This document shows positions 61,800-64,000 of a DNA stretch of 64,000 nt, one piece after another. Source of the DNA: CAWKGC01 sp963849005 (GTDB lineage: Bacteria > Pseudomonadota > Gammaproteobacteria > Burkholderiales > Usitatibacteraceae); NCBI GenBank assembly GCA_963849005.1, contig CAWKGC010000019.1, forward strand, positions 496,001 through 560,000. The letters run 5' to 3'. The position numbers and the translations under genes were made by a program. The notes under the pieces were generated by a model. That model was not told the origin of the DNA. It did not search any database and worked only from the letters and a program-made list of their open reading frames with translations. Positions within the stretch are counted from its first letter, which is position 1; every line of letters begins with the position of its first letter.

Positions 61800-64000
61800 A
61801 TGCCCTCCAGCCCCCTCGTAGTCCCCCTCGACCAGCTCCGGATGCAGGACGTCGCCTCGGTCGGCGGCAAGAATTCCTCGCTGGGCGAGCTGATCAGCCA
61901 GCTCTCCGGCGCGGGCGTCCGCGTGCCCGGCGGCTTCGCCACCACGGCCAAGGCGCTTCACCGATTTCCTCGCCCACAACGGCCTGAAGGCCAGGATCGA
62001 CGAGACGCTCCTCAAGCTCGACGTGGACGACCTCGGGGCCCTGGCGAGCACCGGCGCCATGGTGCGCGACTGGATCGCCAGGGCGCCGCTGCAACCGGAG
62101 CTGGAGCGCCAGGTGCGCGAGGCCTACGCCGGGCTCGACACGAGCGGCGCGGCGAGTTTCGCCGTGCGCTCCTCGGCCACGGCCGAGGACCTGCCCGACG
62201 CGTCGTTCGCCGGCCAGCAGGAGACCTTCCTCAACATCCGCGGCGCGGACAACGTGCTGGAGGCGATCAAGCACGTTTTCGCCTCGCTCTACAACGACCG
62301 GGCCATCTCCTACCGCGTGCACAAGGGCTATGCCCATGCCGATGTCGCGCTTTCCGCGGGCGTGCAACGAATGGTGCGCAGCGACACCGGGGCTGCCGGC
62401 GTGATGTTCACGATGGACACCGAATCGGGCTTCCGCGAAGTGGTGTTCATCACCTCCAGCTACGGGCTGGGCGAGATGGTGGTGCAGGGCGCGGTGAATC
62501 CCGACGAGTTCTACGTGAGCAAGAAGTGCCTGGCCGACGGCAAGCCCGCGATCCTGCGCCGCTCGCTCGGCGGCAAGGCGCATCAGGATGGTCTTCACCG
62601 GGGATGCCTCGGCCGGCAGGTCGGTCCTGCAGGAAAGCGTGGCGCAGGCCGACCGAGACCGCTTTTCGCTGACGATGCCGATGTCGAGGAACTCGCCAAG
62701 TACGCCATGGCCATCGAGAAGCACTACGGCCGGCCGATGGACATCGAGTGGGGCAAGGACGGCGGCGACGGCAAGCTCTACATCCTGCAGGCGCGCCCGG
62801 AGACGGTGAAGAGCCAGGAGCACAGGAAGGAAACGCTCACGCGCTACCGGCTCAAGGCGCGCGGGGAAGTGCTGGTCTCGGGCCGCGCGATCGGCTCGAA
62901 GATCGGGCAGGGCAAGGTCGCGCGTGGTGAAGGACGTGACGGACATCGGCCGCGTGCAGGATGGCGACGTGCTGGTGACGGACATGACCGACCCGAACTG
63001 GGAGCCGGTGATGAAGCGCGCGTCGGCCATCGTCACCAACCGCGGCGGGCGCACCTGCCATGCCGCGATCATCGCCCGCGAGCTGGGCGTGCCGGCCGTG
63101 GTCGGCTGCGAGCACGCGACCGAAGTGATCAGCGAGGGAACGGAGCGCGACCGTGTCCTGCGCCGAGGGCGACACCGGCTTCATCTACGCCGGCAAGCTC
63201 GGCTACGAGGTGATCGAGGTATCGCTGGACAACATGCCGGAGATCCCGGTGAAGATCGCGATGAACGTCGGCAACCCGCAACTGGCCTTCGATTTCGCGC
63301 AGCTTCCCAACGACGGCGTCGGGCTCGCGCGGCTGGAGTTCATCATTTCCAACACCATCGGCATCCACCCCAAGGCCTGCCTGGAGTACGAGACGCTGCC
63401 CACGGACCTCAAGCTGCAGGTGGCGAAGCAGTCGCGCGGCTACGCCGAGCCCGACGCGCTTCTACGTGGAGAAGATCGTCGAGGGCGTGGCGACGATCGC
63501 CGCCGCATTCTGGCCGAAGAAGGTCATCGTGCGACTCTCGGACTTCAAGTCGAACGAATACCGCAACCTGATCGGTGGCGCGCGCTACGAGCCGCACGAG
63601 GAGAACCCGATGCTCGGCTTCCGCGGCGCTTCGCGCTACATCGCGGCGAGCTTCCGCGACTGCTTCAAGCTCGAGTGCGAGGCGATGAAGCAGGTTCGCG
63701 ACGTCATGGGCCTCACCAACGTCGAGATCATGATCCCGTTCGTGCGCACGCTGCAGGAAGCGGAAATGGTGCATCGCGATCCTGAAGCAGAACGGGCTCG
63801 AGCGCGGCAGGAACGGCCTCAAGGTGGTGATGATGTGCGAGATCCCGTCCAACGCGATCCTCGCCGACGAATTCCTCGAGCACTTCGACGGCTTCTCGAT
63901 CGGATCGAACGACATGACGCAGCTCACGCTGGCGCTCGACCGCGACTCGGGACTGGTGATGGAGGGCTTCGACGAGCGCGACCCGGCGGTCAAGCGCATG
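61800..64000 (+). CDS. ppsA: phosphoenolpyruvate synthase (3' end outside window, several frameshifts)
   Basis: ATG 61800: VVPLDQLRMQDVASVGGKNSSLGELISQLSGAGVRVPGGFATTA. Indels fall near 61960, 62583, 62680, 62925, 63150, 63460 and 63775. Long intact blocks are FAVRSSATAEDLPDASFAGQQETFLNIRG (ATP-grasp), the phosphohistidine site NRGGRTCHAAIIARELGVPAVVG and the barrel domain SDFKSNEYRNLIGG, ENPMLGFRGASRYI and FSIGSNDMTQLTLALDRDSG. About 720 of some 790 residues lie in the window. It makes phosphoenolpyruvate from pyruvate and ATP for gluconeogenesis, under control of the adjacent PpsR. Confidence 0.93.

Overview
The window is 64 kb of GC-rich chromosome from what looks like a betaproteobacterium, most likely Burkholderiales or a relative. 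The evidence is the classic rpsB-tsf-pyrH-frr-uppS-cdsA-dxr-rseP-bamA-skp-lpxD-fabZ-lpxA-lpxB-rnhB order, a betaproteobacterial proteasome homologue (BPH), tripartite tricarboxylate (TTT) transporter genes, and short intergenic gaps with many ATGA/GTGA overlaps. No rRNA, tRNA, phage or insertion sequence was recognised. No gene-free stretch exceeds 300 bp.

Layout. 0-2 kb: three small envelope proteins (DUF2092-like, a repeat-rich secreted protein, a small membrane protein). 2.1-9.2 kb: an apparent operon of a DUF3604 (PHP-like) lipoprotein, an unknown exported protein, a parvulin-type isomerase and three consecutive HupE/UreJ-like membrane proteins. 9.3-10.4 kb: a two-gene ribbon-helix-helix/nucleotidyltransferase pair that looks like a toxin-antitoxin module, with a 22-bp palindrome upstream. 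10.4-16.8 kb: semialdehyde dehydrogenase, a palindromic repeat, gamma-glutamyltransferase, FKBP isomerase, YbhB-like protein, CinA-like protein, YidB and a histidine phosphatase. 16.9-19.6 kb (minus): DUF6644, DUF6152, Hsp15, BPH and a DMT exporter. 19.6-31.4 kb: catabolic and accessory genes (acyl-CoA ligase, protoporphyrinogen oxidase, alpha/beta hydrolase, tartrate/malate dehydrogenase, TctC-TctB-TctA, HAD hydrolase, orphan TctC, second palindromic repeat, second gamma-glutamyltransferase). 31.4-39.7 kb: GluQ-RS, a LysR regulator divergent from two pirins and an FMN reductase, Dps, thioredoxin and PutA. 39.7-54.8 kb: translation and envelope-biogenesis cluster. 54.9-64 kb: queuosine-precursor-type transporter, patatin outer-membrane protein, DUF2007 protein, esterase autotransporter and the divergent ppsR/ppsA pair.

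How the genes work together. The central cluster joins ribosome function (S2, EF-Ts, RRF) to isoprenoid, phospholipid and lipid A synthesis and to outer-membrane assembly. The dehydrogenase plus TctCBA block suggests uptake and oxidation of a small dicarboxylate such as tartrate or malate. PpsR/PpsA control gluconeogenic phosphoenolpyruvate formation.

Caution on sequence quality. Many reading frames, including essential ones (bamA, rseP, lpxB), are broken by single-base indels in clusters. Coding continues immediately in another frame after each indel. These are most simply consensus errors, so the affected genes are annotated over their full reconstructed span.
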